From contig CALFOM010000133.1 in assembly GCA_937919685.1 (NCBI GenBank), forward strand, positions 1-44,573: a stretch of 44,573 nucleotides of DNA, written 5' to 3'. Under the pieces are notes generated by a model that was given only the letters and a program-made list of their open reading frames with translations, did not search any database and was not told the DNA's origin. The stretch is from an uncultured Phycisphaera sp. (GTDB taxonomy: Bacteria; Planctomycetota; Phycisphaerae; Phycisphaerales; SM1A02). This document shows positions 35,901 to 44,211 of this stretch, in pieces. Positions within the stretch are counted from its first letter, which is position 1. Each line of letters begins with the position of its first letter. A program made the translations under genes and the position numbers.

Positions 35901-36454
35901 CCGCCTCCGGTTCCGCCGAGCGTGAACGCGGGACGGATGATCGCGGGAAGGCCGATCTCATCGAGAAACCCGATCGCCTCGGCAACCGTCGAGGCGGTTC
36001 GGCTCTCGGGGTTCCGGAGGCCAACCGAATCGACCACTTTCTTGAATGCTTCCCGATCTTCCGCCCGCCGGATTGCTTCACGATCGGCACCGATCATCTC
36101 GATGCCGTGCTCCTGCAGGATCCCCTGATCCCAAAGCTCGCATGCGCAATTTAGTCCGGTCTGACCACCGAGCGTCGGAAGGATCGCGTCGATCGGCGTG
36201 CCCAACAACGCCTCCTTCTCGATCACCTTGCGAACCGACTCCATGGTGATGGGTTCGATATAGGTGCGATCGCTGAACGCGGGATCGGTCATGATCGTCG
36301 CGGGGTTCGAATTGACCAGCACGATTCGATACCCCTCTTCGCGCAACGCCTTGCACGCCTGCGTTCCGGAGTAGTCGAATTCGCATCCCTGTCCAATGAC
36401 GATCGGTCCGGAACCGAGCAGGAGAATCGTCGAGATGTCGTCTCGTCTTGGCAT
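32930..36454 (-). CDS. carB: Carbamoyl-phosphate synthase large subunit
   Basis: Makes carbamoyl phosphate from bicarbonate, ammonia and two ATP for pyrimidine and arginine synthesis. The protein has 1174 residues in the expected order. These are the N-terminal ATP-grasp half ([20 protein letters not shown] at 14-33), the oligomerisation domain (about 420-560) and the second half ([21 protein letters not shown] at 610-630). Last is an MGS-like regulatory domain (about 1029-1145, containing [17 protein letters not shown]). It is about 100 residues longer than E. coli CarB, from small inserts near 590-610, 685-700 and 830-850 and a C-terminal tail. The ATG at 36454 fits the family start. The partner carA is not in the window. 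Confidence 0.96.
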   Translation of the reverse strand: MPRRDDISTILLLGSGPIVIGQGCEFDYSGTQACKALREEGYRIVLVNSNPATIMTDPAFSDRTYIEPITMESVRKVIEKEALLGTPIDAILPTLGGQTGLNCACELWDQGILQEHGIEMIGADREAIRRAEDREAFKKVVDSVGLRNPESRTASTVAEAIGFLDEIGLPAIIRPAFTLGGTGGGVAWNREEYEEIVRSGIKASMIDQVQVDKSLLGWKEYELEVVRDRRDNCVVVCGIENIDAMGVHTGDSITVAPIMTLSDKEYQYLRDAAFAIMRAVGVDTGGSNVQFAVNPENGDVVVVEMNPRVSRSSALASKATGFPIARIAAKLAVGYTLDELRNDITGNTSACFEPSIDYVVVKMPRWTFEKFPEADETLTTQMKSVGEGMSIGRTFKEALQKAIRSMEVKRFGLGLDANDRWLASTREGLKSVSGDWTVPEWPPAEDLLVRKLSVPSQGRLYYIRYAVKLGWPIERIRELTGIDPWFLDQIMELIDFEDQLMAFERLEDVPTDVLFEAKRLGYSDPQLANVYLGSISTESILAVRKHRKSLGIEPVYKLVDTCAAEFEAVTPYFYSTYERPYRIEDANGESRTVVDDEARVGGRPKIVILGGGPNRVGQGIEFDYCCCQASFAAAEMGFDSVMINSNPETVSTDYDTSDQLFFEPLTLEDVLNIVERLNGGGIEVAERSGGVVGCVVQYGGQTPLNLAHGLVAAGVPLIGTGLDSIDLAEDRDRFKAILDELGLQQPENGISHSIEDAVSIAARLGYPVLVRPSYVLGGRGMETCYDETALRRYMVAAVGASDLQDAPVLIDRFLGDAVEVDVDVVADFEPDEESRAMMIKCSTAPPSALVCGVMEHIEEAGVHSGDSACTIPPYSLSPQIVERIKDQARRLAKRLRVRGLMNLQLAVKNEEIYILEVNPRASRTVPFVSKAKGVPWPYIAAKVMMGASLAELNIEEVADSGFFAVKESVFPFSKFPGVDVILGPEMRSTGEVMGADRSLPLAFAKACMAAGLDLPSEGTVFLSVRDEDKGHAVELARGLRSMNFRVLVTGGTFEYLKEFGVDVEALPKISEGLRPNILDLIADEEVHLILNTATRKGAHTDEGRIRAEAVRAGIPMITTIPGARAAIQAITGLRAGDWNVAATQDYFPHLARGPLVPADVSKRNGSASTVGSTS

Positions 36455-36656
36455 GTAGGACCGTGCTCTTCGGGGTGCCGAAAAAAGGTTGAAACACCAT
36501 CCGTGGGGCCTAGAGAAAGGCCCCCTCGATTCACGCGAATTCCGACCGCATCGGAATCGATCCGCGCAAATTTCCGAGATCATACCCCGACAGCGGGATT
36601 CCGCGACGCCGTCCGACCGCTCATCCACCGCCCGCTTGACGCGGACGCCCGATGCC

Positions 36657-36662
36657 GGGAGG
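36657..36662 (+). promoter_or_regulatory. Ribosome binding site deciding the acyltransferase start
   Basis: GGGAGG eight bases before the GTG at 36671. The alternative GTG at 36503, at the beginning of the open frame, has no comparable site and would add a 56-residue low-complexity N-terminus. Confidence 0.7.
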
Positions 36663-36670
36663 CTCCACGC

Positions 36671-37462
36671 GTGCCCCTGCCCTCACTTGCCATCGTCATC
36701 GTGGCCGGAATCGGTGTCTGGATACTCCTCTGGATGTGGGCCATCCCTACGGTCACCGACCGAATACGAACCGCGCTGGATCGCCGAATCGGTAACGGCC
36801 CCCTGGTCGGGCTGATCGACTTGGTGTCCTGCACGTTGGCCCGAACACGACATCACGTTCGATTCGTCGGTTTCGAGGACCTCCCATCGCCCTTTCGCCA
36901 TGGAGATATCGGCGGAGGCATCGTGGTGGCCAATCACACCGCAGGCGTGGACCCGTTCATCGTCCAGACCGGGATTCGACGGTTGATCCGCTGGATGATG
37001 TGGGCCGAGATGATGGATCCGAGATTCGACTTCGCCTGGAAGGCCGGCCAGGCATTACCCGTGAGCTATGGCAGCCAAGATGCCAGCACGCTGCGGAAAG
37101 CGGTTCGACACGTCAAGAATGGCGGGCTGATCGGAATTTTCCCCGAGGGTGCCATCGCTCGCCCCCCGAGTCAGATCAGACCGTTCCAGCCCGGCGTGGG
37201 ACTACTGGCACGGCTCAGCAAGGCCCCGGTCCTGGTCCTCTGGATCCACGACACTCCGTACACCGAGACCGCGTCGGGGGCGATCTTCAAGCGAAGCCAC
37301 TCGATCGTGGAATTGGTCGGCATCGTCAATCTCTCCGACGAGAAGGTCCCCGCTACCGCCACCGCCATTCTTCGGGATGCCATCGCCGATCGAAGTGGGT
37401 GGCCCAGAAACGACGAGAGCATCCTGAAAATCGGCGGAACCGAGGCCGCTGCGGACTCCTGA
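36671..37462 (+). CDS. PlsC-type 1-acylglycerol-phosphate acyltransferase family protein
   Basis: Membrane-anchored acyltransferase of 263 residues, likely acting in phospholipid synthesis. One N-terminal membrane helix ([21 protein letters not shown], about 5-25) precedes the catalytic region. NHTAGVD (88-94) gives the HxxxxD motif with His89 and Asp94, and FPEGA (157-161) is the acceptor-binding motif. The GTG start is supported by GGGAGG eight bases upstream. It is divergent from carB and lies ahead of ruvA with 87 bases between, mostly a tandem repeat. Lysophosphatidate is the usual acceptor, but related enzymes modify other lipids. Confidence 0.85.
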   Translation: MPLPSLAIVIVAGIGVWILLWMWAIPTVTDRIRTALDRRIGNGPLVGLIDLVSCTLARTRHHVRFVGFEDLPSPFRHGDIGGGIVVANHTAGVDPFIVQTGIRRLIRWMMWAEMMDPRFDFAWKAGQALPVSYGSQDASTLRKAVRHVKNGGLIGIFPEGAIARPPSQIRPFQPGVGLLARLSKAPVLVLWIHDTPYTETASGAIFKRSHSIVELVGIVNLSDEKVPATATAILRDAIADRSGWPRNDESILKIGGTEAAADS

Positions 37463-37472
37463 TGGCCCTCGC

Positions 37473-37528
37473 GATCCGGGGAAGATCCGGGAGGAAGATC
37501 CGGAAGATGGATCCGGAAGATGGATCCG
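37473..37528. repeat. 13-bp tandem repeat upstream of ruvA
   Basis: Consecutive units start with GATCCGG: an 11-base copy (37473), then 13-base copies at 37484, 37497 and 37510 (the last two identical, GATCCGGAAGATG), and a partial GATCCG (37523-37528). The array fills most of the gap between the acyltransferase stop and the ruvA start, leaving only about 20 bases before the ruvA ATG. No ribosome site is recognisable there. Confidence 0.9.
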
Positions 37529-37549
37529 ACCGTGTGCTACAGTCCAGAC

Positions 37550-38191
37550 ATGCTCGGCAGTATTCAAGGTGAACTCCGATCCGTGGGCGACCAGTCCGCG
37601 ATGGTTCAGGTCGGCCCGCTCGGCTACGAGATCATGCTCACCTCGGGCGACGTCGGCCGGCTTCGCCTTGCCGTCGGCCAGGACGTCCAGTTCACGCTTC
37701 TTCACTATCTGGAGAGCCAGTCCAACGGCGCGGTCTTTCGACCCCGTCTGATCGGATTCTCCAACGAGGTCGAACGGGCATTCTTCGAGCTCTTCACCTC
37801 GGTCAAGGGAATCGGCTATCGCAAGGCACTTCGAGCCCTCGCGATGCCGATGTCGACGATCGCTCGAGCGGTCGCGGATCGCGACACCGACACCTTGCGA
37901 TCACTCCCCGAAATCGGAAAACGCACCGCGGAGACGATCGTGCTCGATCTTGCGGAAAAGGTCGAAGAGCATTTCGCCTCGCTCGCGGGTGGCGGCGAGG
38001 AAGGATCGCCGGAGGGCGAACGGCGACCGGCCGACGGCGGACAGGATGCCATCAAGGTGCTCGTCCAACTCGGCGAAGCAAGACCCATCGCCGCGGAACT
38101 CGTCGATCGCGTCCGCCGCGCTGATCCCACGATCGCCGACGCCGACGCGTTCGTTGCCGCCGCCCTTCGACTCAAGGGCACGGTGACCTGA
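37550..38191 (+). CDS. ruvA: Holliday junction branch migration protein RuvA
   Basis: Tetrameric protein that binds Holliday junctions and loads the RuvB motor. The 213 residues comprise an OB-fold N-terminal domain (MLGSIQGELRSVGDQ, then VGPLGYEIML) and two helix-hairpin-helix motifs in domain II (FTSVKGIGYRKALRAL and LPEIGKRTAETIVLDL). An acidic, glycine-rich linker (about 145-165) leads to a C-terminal domain III that contacts RuvB. The ATG at 37550 matches the family start; ATG 37520 lies inside the tandem repeat and is rejected. ruvB and ruvC are not in the window; ruvX lies 1.2 kb downstream. Confidence 0.94.
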   Translation: MLGSIQGELRSVGDQSAMVQVGPLGYEIMLTSGDVGRLRLAVGQDVQFTLLHYLESQSNGAVFRPRLIGFSNEVERAFFELFTSVKGIGYRKALRALAMPMSTIARAVADRDTDTLRSLPEIGKRTAETIVLDLAEKVEEHFASLAGGGEEGSPEGERRPADGGQDAIKVLVQLGEARPIAAELVDRVRRADPTIADADAFVAAALRLKGTVT

Positions 38192-38299
38192 ACCCCGGAC
38201 TGGAGAGGACCCCCTCGGCAGTCGATACCACTCCCAACGCTTCGCCGATTGCGGCGAACCTCCTGCGGAACTCCCGACTCGGACTTTCTAAAGCGAACC

Positions 38300-39385
38300 A
38301 TGCGACACGCAATGATCATGGCTGGCGGATCCGGCACCCGACTCTGGCCAGTGAGCCGAGCGGATTGTCCCAAGCAACTCGTCCCGCTGGTCGGGGGTCG
38401 ATGCCTGCTCCGCCTTGCAAGCGATCGGCTCGCCGGTGTGGTTGGGGACAGCGAGCAGTGGATCTGTACCGCCGAACGATTCCGGAAACAGGTGAATGAG
38501 ATGGTTCCAGCGGTGGCCGATGACCATGTGCTGGGCGAACCGTGCGGCCGAGACACGCTCAATGCGGTGGGCCTCACCGCGGCCGTCTTGGCGAAAACTG
38601 ATCCCGATGCGATCTTCGCCGTCCTGACCGCCGACCACGTGATCGAACCACAGTCCGTCTTTGCCGATCGACTCGCCGCCGGCTTCACCCTGGTCGAAGA
38701 GGACCCCAATCGCTTCGTCACGTTCTCGGTCACCCCCACGCGGCCGGCCAGCGAATACGGCTATGTGGAACAAGGCGATGCAATCGCCGGACATGCCGGT
38801 TGTTTCCAGGCGCGACGATTCGTTGAGAAACCGGACCGCGAAACCGCAGAGGCATATCTCGAAACCGGACGATTCGGCTGGAACAGTGGGATGTTCGTGT
38901 TTCATGCCAGGACCATCCTTGAGACGATCGGTCGATATGAGCCCGCGACCCGCGAAGGCCTCGACCGGATCGCCACCGCGTGGGGCACGCCGGAACAATC
39001 GGCGACGCTCGACGCGATCTATCCCGAGCTGAAAAAAATCAGCGTCGACTACGGCCTCATGGAGCCGGCCTCCCGAGACGATGCCATCATGATCTCCACG
39101 GTGCCGATGGACATATCGTGGATCGACGTCGGCAGCTGGCCGAGCCTCGCGGAGACGCTGCCCGCAGACGACCAAGGCAACCGGGTCGCGGCGAACACCC
39201 TCCACACCGATCTTGATTCAAGCAATCTGCTGGTCTTTAGCGAGGACGCCAACCACCGGATCTGCACCATCGGCTGTTCCGACCTCGTCATCGTTCACAC
39301 GGAGCATGCCACCTTGATCTGCCGGGCCGAAGATGCCCAGAAGGTCAAGGATCTCGTCGGCTTGGTCCCTGAGGATCTTCGCTAA
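38300..39385 (+). CDS. manC: Mannose-1-phosphate guanylyltransferase
   Basis: Makes GDP-mannose from mannose-1-phosphate and GTP, a precursor for glycans. The 361-residue protein has the nucleotidyltransferase signature MAGGSGTRLWPVSR (7-20) and FVEKP (174-178). It also has WNSGMFVF and SVDYGLMEPA, which are typical of the family. It lacks the C-terminal phosphomannose isomerase domain of longer bifunctional versions. The ATG at 38300 gives the canonical start; 17 upstream codons are excluded. It ends five bases before ruvX and probably shares its transcript, a juxtaposition with no obvious functional meaning. Confidence 0.92.
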   Translation: MRHAMIMAGGSGTRLWPVSRADCPKQLVPLVGGRCLLRLASDRLAGVVGDSEQWICTAERFRKQVNEMVPAVADDHVLGEPCGRDTLNAVGLTAAVLAKTDPDAIFAVLTADHVIEPQSVFADRLAAGFTLVEEDPNRFVTFSVTPTRPASEYGYVEQGDAIAGHAGCFQARRFVEKPDRETAEAYLETGRFGWNSGMFVFHARTILETIGRYEPATREGLDRIATAWGTPEQSATLDAIYPELKKISVDYGLMEPASRDDAIMISTVPMDISWIDVGSWPSLAETLPADDQGNRVAANTLHTDLDSSNLLVFSEDANHRICTIGCSDLVIVHTEHATLICRAEDAQKVKDLVGLVPEDLR

Positions 39386-39390
39386 ATTCC

Positions 39391-39795
39391 ATGCGGATCC
39401 TCGCCGTCGATCTCGGAGACGTTCGAACCGGCCTCGCCGCCGGCGAGGACGTGACTGGAACAGTGCAGCCGCTCGAAGTGATCGTCGAACGGGATGAACA
39501 GCGCCGCCTCGAGAAGATCGCGGCCGCGATCGCCGACTTCGGACCCGATCTGATCCTCGTCGGCCTCCCGATCAACATGGACGACACCGAGGGGCCCCGG
39601 GCCATCGCCGCACGATCCTTCGGCGCCCGGCTCGCCGAACGAACGGGACTGCCGGTCGACTTCCACGATGAACGGCTTTCGAGCTTCGAGGCCGATGAGT
39701 CGTTGAAGGGATCGGGTCTGACTCACAAAGGAAAGAAGAAGGTCCAGGACGCCATCGCCGCTGCCAACATCCTGCAAGACTGGATGCGTCGCTGA
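39391..39795 (+). CDS. ruvX: RuvX/YqgF family nuclease
   Basis: RNase H-fold protein (YqgF/RuvX) implicated in maturation of the 16S rRNA 5' end and earlier proposed as a Holliday junction resolvase. The 134 residues show the first catalytic aspartate in ILAVDLGDVRTGLA (Asp7), GLPINMDDTEG, DERLSSFEA and the late aspartate in VQDAIAAANIL. The start follows the manC stop by five bases, so translation is probably coupled. It ends six bases before the convergent pgl stop. Family assignment is firm; its physiological reaction varies between organisms. Confidence 0.92.
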   Translation: MRILAVDLGDVRTGLAAGEDVTGTVQPLEVIVERDEQRRLEKIAAAIADFGPDLILVGLPINMDDTEGPRAIAARSFGARLAERTGLPVDFHDERLSSFEADESLKGSGLTHKGKKKVQDAIAAANILQDWMRR

Positions 39796-39801
39796 CCAAG
39801 C

Positions 39802-40590
39802 TCACCCGCCGCAGGAAGCCCGATCGAGATACCAGATCATCTCACCGTTCCGAGGCCGGATCCCCTTGCAGGGAAGTGTTTCGAAGCCTTCGCTTCCGGT
39901 CGCGATCCGCTTGATCATCTCGGCCTTCTCCGACCCCAGCACGTAAAACGCGACCGACCTCGCGTTGTTGAGCAGTGGATAGGTCATGGTGACCCGCGCC
40001 GGTGGCACCACACTCGGGCCGTCGTTGTCGACGACCCATCGATCCTCCACATTCAACGCGGAACTGTGCGGAAAGAGACTGGCGGTGTGTCCATCCGGGC
40101 CCATGCCGAGCAGGACGAAGTCGAGCCGTCCACGGTCCGGGTCGTCGGGGGCGCCTCCGCTCGCCAGATGCTCGCGAAGTTCGGCATCGTAAAGATCGGC
40201 CGCATCCTCCTGATCCACTGGGATCGGATGCACGTTGCATGCGGGAATGTCCGCGTGTCCGACGATCAGTTCGTGGATGTGCTTGAAGTTGTTGGTGTCG
40301 CTTTCGAAGGGAGCCCGTCGTTCATCGACGATCCAAAGATGAGTGTGACTCCAAGGCATCTCCCTGAACAGCGGGTCAATCATCAATCGTTGGTAGAACG
40401 GCATGGGCGTGCTCCCGCCCGAAAGTGCAAAGTGGAACACGCCCCGCTTCCCCACCGCCTGCTTCGCCATCATCAGGAGATCTCTTCCGAGTCGCTCCTG
40501 CGAATCTTCGGCATCCGCGCCGACGTTGACGCCACCGGGAAGAGAGGGGACTTCAAAGCTTTCGGGTTCGATCTGATAGGCATCGCTCAT
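39802..40590 (-). CDS. pgl: 6-phosphogluconolactonase
   Basis: Hydrolyses 6-phosphogluconolactone, the second step of the oxidative pentose phosphate pathway. Its 262 residues carry the NagB/Pgl-fold motifs FALSGGSTPMPFYQRL, WIVDERRAPFESDTNNF and LGMGPDGHTASLFP. The DER and GHTAS blocks are the sugar-phosphate site. The ATG at 40590 gives MSDAYQIEP; a 21-codon upstream extension is not used. It lies 78 bases after zwf, which makes its substrate, so the two probably form one transcript. Confidence 0.94.
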   Translation of the reverse strand: MSDAYQIEPESFEVPSLPGGVNVGADAEDSQERLGRDLLMMAKQAVGKRGVFHFALSGGSTPMPFYQRLMIDPLFREMPWSHTHLWIVDERRAPFESDTNNFKHIHELIVGHADIPACNVHPIPVDQEDAADLYDAELREHLASGGAPDDPDRGRLDFVLLGMGPDGHTASLFPHSSALNVEDRWVVDNDGPSVVPPARVTMTYPLLNNARSVAFYVLGSEKAEMIKRIATGSEGFETLPCKGIRPRNGEMIWYLDRASCGG

Positions 40591-40668
40591 CGGGCGTTCT
40601 CTTTCACTGTGTTCGTTGCATTGAATGACCGGCTCGTCCATGTGACGAGCCACGCGTCGTCACGAACC

Positions 40669-42222
40669 TCACGAGACGTCGTCTTCGTACCAACGACGTC
40701 CCTTCCGAGCTAACAGCGCTCGGGAGGAGTCCGGTCCCCAGGATCCCGGCTGGTAATTGTCGCGAATTCCCGCCCGCGCACCATCGCTCGCCTCACTGAG
40801 AAACGGCATCACCGCGTCCCAAGCGCTTTCCACCTCGGTCCGACTCTTGAACAACGTCTGATCCCCGCGCATCGCGTCGATCATCAACGGCCCGTATGCC
40901 TCGACGGCCGGCGCGTCGAAACTCGCGCCGACATCAGCCATCATCTCGAGCGGATCGATGTTGATCCCGAGGCCAGGACGCTTGGTCTCGAACCGGAGGC
41001 TGAGCTGTTCATTCGGAGCCACCGTGAAGACGAGACGATTCGGCACCAGGTGGTCGCCGCCGGCAAAGGCCGGGAGTTTCCTGAAGAGGTTCGCGGCCGG
41101 CGGCTTGAACTGAACCACGACCTCAGTCTGTTTCTTCGCCATTCGCTTGCCGCTGCGGAGATAGAAGGGCGTACCGGCCCATCGCCAGTTCTGAAACTGC
41201 AATTCGAGCGCCGCGAACGTCTCGGTCGTGCTTCCCGGAGCGACGCCCTCGCTGGCCGCAAATCCTGGATCGTCCTTCCCGTTCGGGCCGTACTGACCGA
41301 GGGCGCAGAACTCTGCGACTCGATCGGCGGGTGTCGGCACCAGCGCGTCGATCACCTTCACCTTCTCGCTTCGCACGTGCTCGGGCGTGTAGTCCGTGGG
41401 CGGTTCCATCGCCGCGAACGCGAGGATCTGGAAGAGGTGCGACTGGATCATGTCGCGGATCGCCCCGGTCTGATCGTAGAACGCCGTCCGCTGGCCGACG
41501 CCCACCGTCTCGGCGGCGCTGATCTGAACGTGATCGATGTACTGCTGGTTCCAGACGGGCTCCCAGAGGATGTTGGCGAACCGGAAGACCAGCAGGCTCT
41601 GGACGATCTCCTTCGCAAGGTAGTGATCGATTCGATAAATCGACTCTTCCTCGAACGCCCGACCGAGCGTCCGGTTCAGGCTCTTGGCCGTGACGTCGTC
41701 GTTGCCGAACGGCTTCTCGATGATGATCCGCTGCCAACTCGCCTGGGCAGGATTGATGCTGCACCACCGCTTGCCTTCCACCACCAGCCCCGCCTCATCA
41801 ATTTTCTCGACGATGGGCTCGTAGAGAGAACTCGCGACACTCAAGAAGAACAGCACGTTCCCCGAGGTCTTCGATTCCACGTCCAATTCGGCGATGCGTT
41901 TCCCGACCGCGGCCATGCCTTCGGAAGTGGTGGCGTCGGCCGGAAGATAGTAGATCCGCTGGGCGATTTCCCGCCAGACCGATTCATCCATCTCCACATT
42001 GTGCTTCCGAACCCAGGGTTCCAGTTCCTCACGCCATTCGTCGTCGGTCTTCGGGCGACGGGCCACACCGAGGATTCGGGTCTCAACTGGGAGCAACCCC
42101 ATCTTCGACATCTCGTACATCGCCGGGATCAGCTTGCGAGCAGTGAGATCTCCGGAGGCACCGAAAATGACCAACGTGCAAGGATCGACGGCATGATGCG
42201 AAGCGAGTGGAGAATTGGACAT
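40669..42222 (-). CDS. zwf: Glucose-6-phosphate 1-dehydrogenase
   Basis: Oxidises glucose 6-phosphate to the lactone while reducing NADP, the committed step of the oxidative pentose phosphate pathway. The 517 residues show the nucleotide fold FGASGDLTARKL (20-31), IIIEKPFG (167-173) and the substrate signature RIDHYLAKE (197-205). This signature has Ala203 where most members have Gly (RIDHYLGKE). Downstream blocks SGKRM and PNEQLSLRF are also typical. AAGGA lies about 10 bases before the ATG at 42222. pgl follows. The Ala substitution is conservative and unlikely to abolish activity. Confidence 0.95.
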   Translation of the reverse strand: MSNSPLASHHAVDPCTLVIFGASGDLTARKLIPAMYEMSKMGLLPVETRILGVARRPKTDDEWREELEPWVRKHNVEMDESVWREIAQRIYYLPADATTSEGMAAVGKRIAELDVESKTSGNVLFFLSVASSLYEPIVEKIDEAGLVVEGKRWCSINPAQASWQRIIIEKPFGNDDVTAKSLNRTLGRAFEEESIYRIDHYLAKEIVQSLLVFRFANILWEPVWNQQYIDHVQISAAETVGVGQRTAFYDQTGAIRDMIQSHLFQILAFAAMEPPTDYTPEHVRSEKVKVIDALVPTPADRVAEFCALGQYGPNGKDDPGFAASEGVAPGSTTETFAALELQFQNWRWAGTPFYLRSGKRMAKKQTEVVVQFKPPAANLFRKLPAFAGGDHLVPNRLVFTVAPNEQLSLRFETKRPGLGINIDPLEMMADVGASFDAPAVEAYGPLMIDAMRGDQTLFKSRTEVESAWDAVMPFLSEASDGARAGIRDNYQPGSWGPDSSRALLARKGRRWYEDDVS

Positions 42223-42314
42223 TTCGAGGGATCCTTGAACTATTCGCCGGCGTTGTAAACCGCCGGACGTGATGGGCGGAGGCTGTTGAGCACTCGCCCC
42301 GGAGTCACGATCGA

Positions 42315-43151
42315 TCAGCCGGAGACGTCAAAATTGCCCTCAAGACCGGCCAAGAGTGCGGAGAGGGCGGCCCCGGGATCCTCTTCCCGTAACAGATGCT
42401 CTCCGACGAGCGCGATGTTGATGCCGTGATCTCGAAGCCGCCGAAGATCGTCGGAGGTCCTGATCCCGGATTCGCTCACCAGCACTCGTGGATCCTCGAT
42501 CAGATCCAACATCCGGAAAGTATGAGCGAGATCTGTGGTCATCGTCGAGAGGTCGCGGTTGTTGACGCCGAGCAACGAGTACCCGGAGTGCGGGAATCCG
42601 ACGTGGTTCAACACCCGGTAGAGATTGTCGATCGAATGGACCTCGACCAATGACGTCATGCCGAGTTCGGTGGCGAGGATCTGATAGTCGATGATCTGAG
42701 CTTCGCTCAACACTTCCGCAATGAGCAAGATCGCATCGGCGCCAGCAGCTCGGGATTCCCAGACTTGGTACTCGTCGACGATGAAGTCTTTCCGGAGGAC
42801 GGGCAGTGGCATTCGGTCCTTGATTGGAAGAATGTGGCCCAGATCACCACCGAAGTAGTGGCGGTCAGTAAGACAGGAGATCGCGGCCGCGCCGCCGGAG
42901 TGGTAGCGTGACGCGATGTCCGCCGGATCGAAATCCTCGCGAATGACCCCTGCGGACGGACTCTGGCGTTTGACCTCCGCGATGACGCGAAAGTTTTTTG
43001 GTCTTCGATCGGCGACCACCGCCCGGAAGAAGTTGCGGGGACGACCAAGCTCCGCGATCCGGTCCTTGATGGACGCGATCGGCGTGACGAGCCGGGCCTT
43101 CTCGACCTCGACCCGCTTACGAGCGACGATTTCCTCAAGCACACTTTCCAT
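42315..43151 (-). CDS. trpC: Indole-3-glycerol phosphate synthase
   Basis: Converts carboxyphenylamino-deoxyribulose phosphate to indole-3-glycerol phosphate in tryptophan synthesis. It is a TIM barrel of 278 residues with the active-site lysine in VIAEVKRQSPSAG (Lys61; KKASPS is commoner), LRKDFI, AILLIAEVL, GVNNRDLSTM and SESGI. The phosphate-binding end is LVGEHLLRE. The ATG at 43151 fits the normal N-terminus (MESVLEEIVARKRVEVE). The open frame runs another 243 codons upstream, but that part is antisense to the CPBP gene. It stands apart from other trp biosynthesis genes here, though trpS lies 1 kb away on the other strand. Confidence 0.95.
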   Translation of the reverse strand: MESVLEEIVARKRVEVEKARLVTPIASIKDRIAELGRPRNFFRAVVADRRPKNFRVIAEVKRQSPSAGVIREDFDPADIASRYHSGGAAAISCLTDRHYFGGDLGHILPIKDRMPLPVLRKDFIVDEYQVWESRAAGADAILLIAEVLSEAQIIDYQILATELGMTSLVEVHSIDNLYRVLNHVGFPHSGYSLLGVNNRDLSTMTTDLAHTFRMLDLIEDPRVLVSESGIRTSDDLRRLRDHGINIALVGEHLLREEDPGAALSALLAGLEGNFDVSG

Positions 43152-43218
43152 CGCGAAGTCGGATTCTCGGCATTCTGGGAACGAGCACGGCTTCCACAAC
43201 CGGCTCCCGATCGGGTGG

Positions 43219-44154
43219 ATGGTCGCGGTGGCGGCCATCACCCTGCTCGGTTCGAACGGCATTCTACTCGCAGCATCCATCGAGCCGAGCCCGGTGGATT
43301 TGACCGCCACAGACGCCTCCGGTGCCGAGTGGATTTCGGTAACGTCGCTGATCCTGGCGCCCATATCGATCTTCGTGCTGTGGCGAACCGGATGCTGGCG
43401 ATTGCGGGCACCGGACGGAACACTCGGCTCACCGTGGCGGATTCCGCCGGTCGCGAGCCTGGGCATGTTTGGGCTCGGGCTACTAGGCGGCGGGCTCGCG
43501 GCGTCGTTGATTCCAACGTCTTTCATTCCGCCCACAACCGCCCCGCTCCGATCCATGGCCTTGATCGGCGGGGCCGCGACCATCGGCAGCCTCCTCTTCT
43601 GCGTCCCTGCCCTTCTCCTCGCGAGCACGCTGCCTCTGCCGGATGGCGCCACCCCTCCCGTCGCCGCACGCCGCGGGGTCTGGATGGGTGCCGTCGGCTT
43701 CCTGATCGCGATCCCCTTGATCCAGACCGGGGCGATTCTCGGCCAGGCCGTCCAACAGTGGCTCTCCCCGACGCCGCCCAATCTCATCGCCCACGAGACC
43801 CTCGATGCGCTGGTCTCGATGACGCCAGACATCTGGTGGTGGATGGTCGCGGCCAATGCCGTGATCGGAGCGCCGATCATCGAGGAGATCCTCTATCGGG
43901 GATTCCTACAACAGGCGCTCCGCCGAGGCGGAGTCGGTGCCTGGCCCGCCATTGTGCTGACCGGCAGCATCTTTGCCTTGATGCACTACACGGTCCTCCC
44001 GCCGGATACCGCGATCTCTGCCCTGACCGCGTTGCTCCTTCTCGCGATCGCCCTCGGCATGATCCGCGAACGAACCGGCCGCATCGCGCCGTGCATGGTT
44101 GCTCACGGCATGTTCAACGCTCTCAATCTCGGCCTCGCGGTTTGGCTCGCCTGA
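43219..44154 (+). CDS. CPBP family intramembrane metalloprotease
   Basis: Polytopic membrane protein of 311 residues with the CPBP/Abi (CaaX protease and bacteriocin-processing) motifs. These are EEILYR (Glu222, Glu223, Arg227), FALMHY (His256) and HGMFNA (His296, Asn300). About eight hydrophobic segments surround them. Related proteins are glutamic or metal-dependent intramembrane proteases with diverse or unknown targets. The ATG at 43219 is the first start after the divergent trpC; the frame continues upstream through trpC as a shadow. trpS follows 57 bases later. No bacteriocin gene is visible nearby, so self-immunity is not indicated. Confidence 0.85.
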   Translation: MVAVAAITLLGSNGILLAASIEPSPVDLTATDASGAEWISVTSLILAPISIFVLWRTGCWRLRAPDGTLGSPWRIPPVASLGMFGLGLLGGGLAASLIPTSFIPPTTAPLRSMALIGGAATIGSLLFCVPALLLASTLPLPDGATPPVAARRGVWMGAVGFLIAIPLIQTGAILGQAVQQWLSPTPPNLIAHETLDALVSMTPDIWWWMVAANAVIGAPIIEEILYRGFLQQALRRGGVGAWPAIVLTGSIFALMHYTVLPPDTAISALTALLLLAIALGMIRERTGRIAPCMVAHGMFNALNLGLAVWLA

Positions 44155-44211
44155 GTTCGGTGGATCACGCCCTCCGAGCCTCCGGTTCGACAACCGTATA
44201 CTCCGAGTGCC

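Noticed and set aside
37550-39795. ruvA and ruvX as evidence for a dedicated recombination operon
   Set aside because: manC lies between them, ruvB and ruvC are absent, and RuvX may act in rRNA maturation; the grouping looks incidental.
42247-42266. CCGGCG/CGCCGG hairpin between trpC and zwf
   Set aside because: Only six base pairs with no T-run; could be chance in GC-rich sequence, so not called a terminator.
43152-43880. N-terminal extension of trpC by 243 codons
   Set aside because: Antisense to the CPBP protease gene; the family N-terminus begins at 43151.
43219-44154. CPBP protein as part of a bacteriocin immunity or defence system
   Set aside because: No bacteriocin precursor, transporter or other defence gene nearby; neighbours are trpC and trpS.
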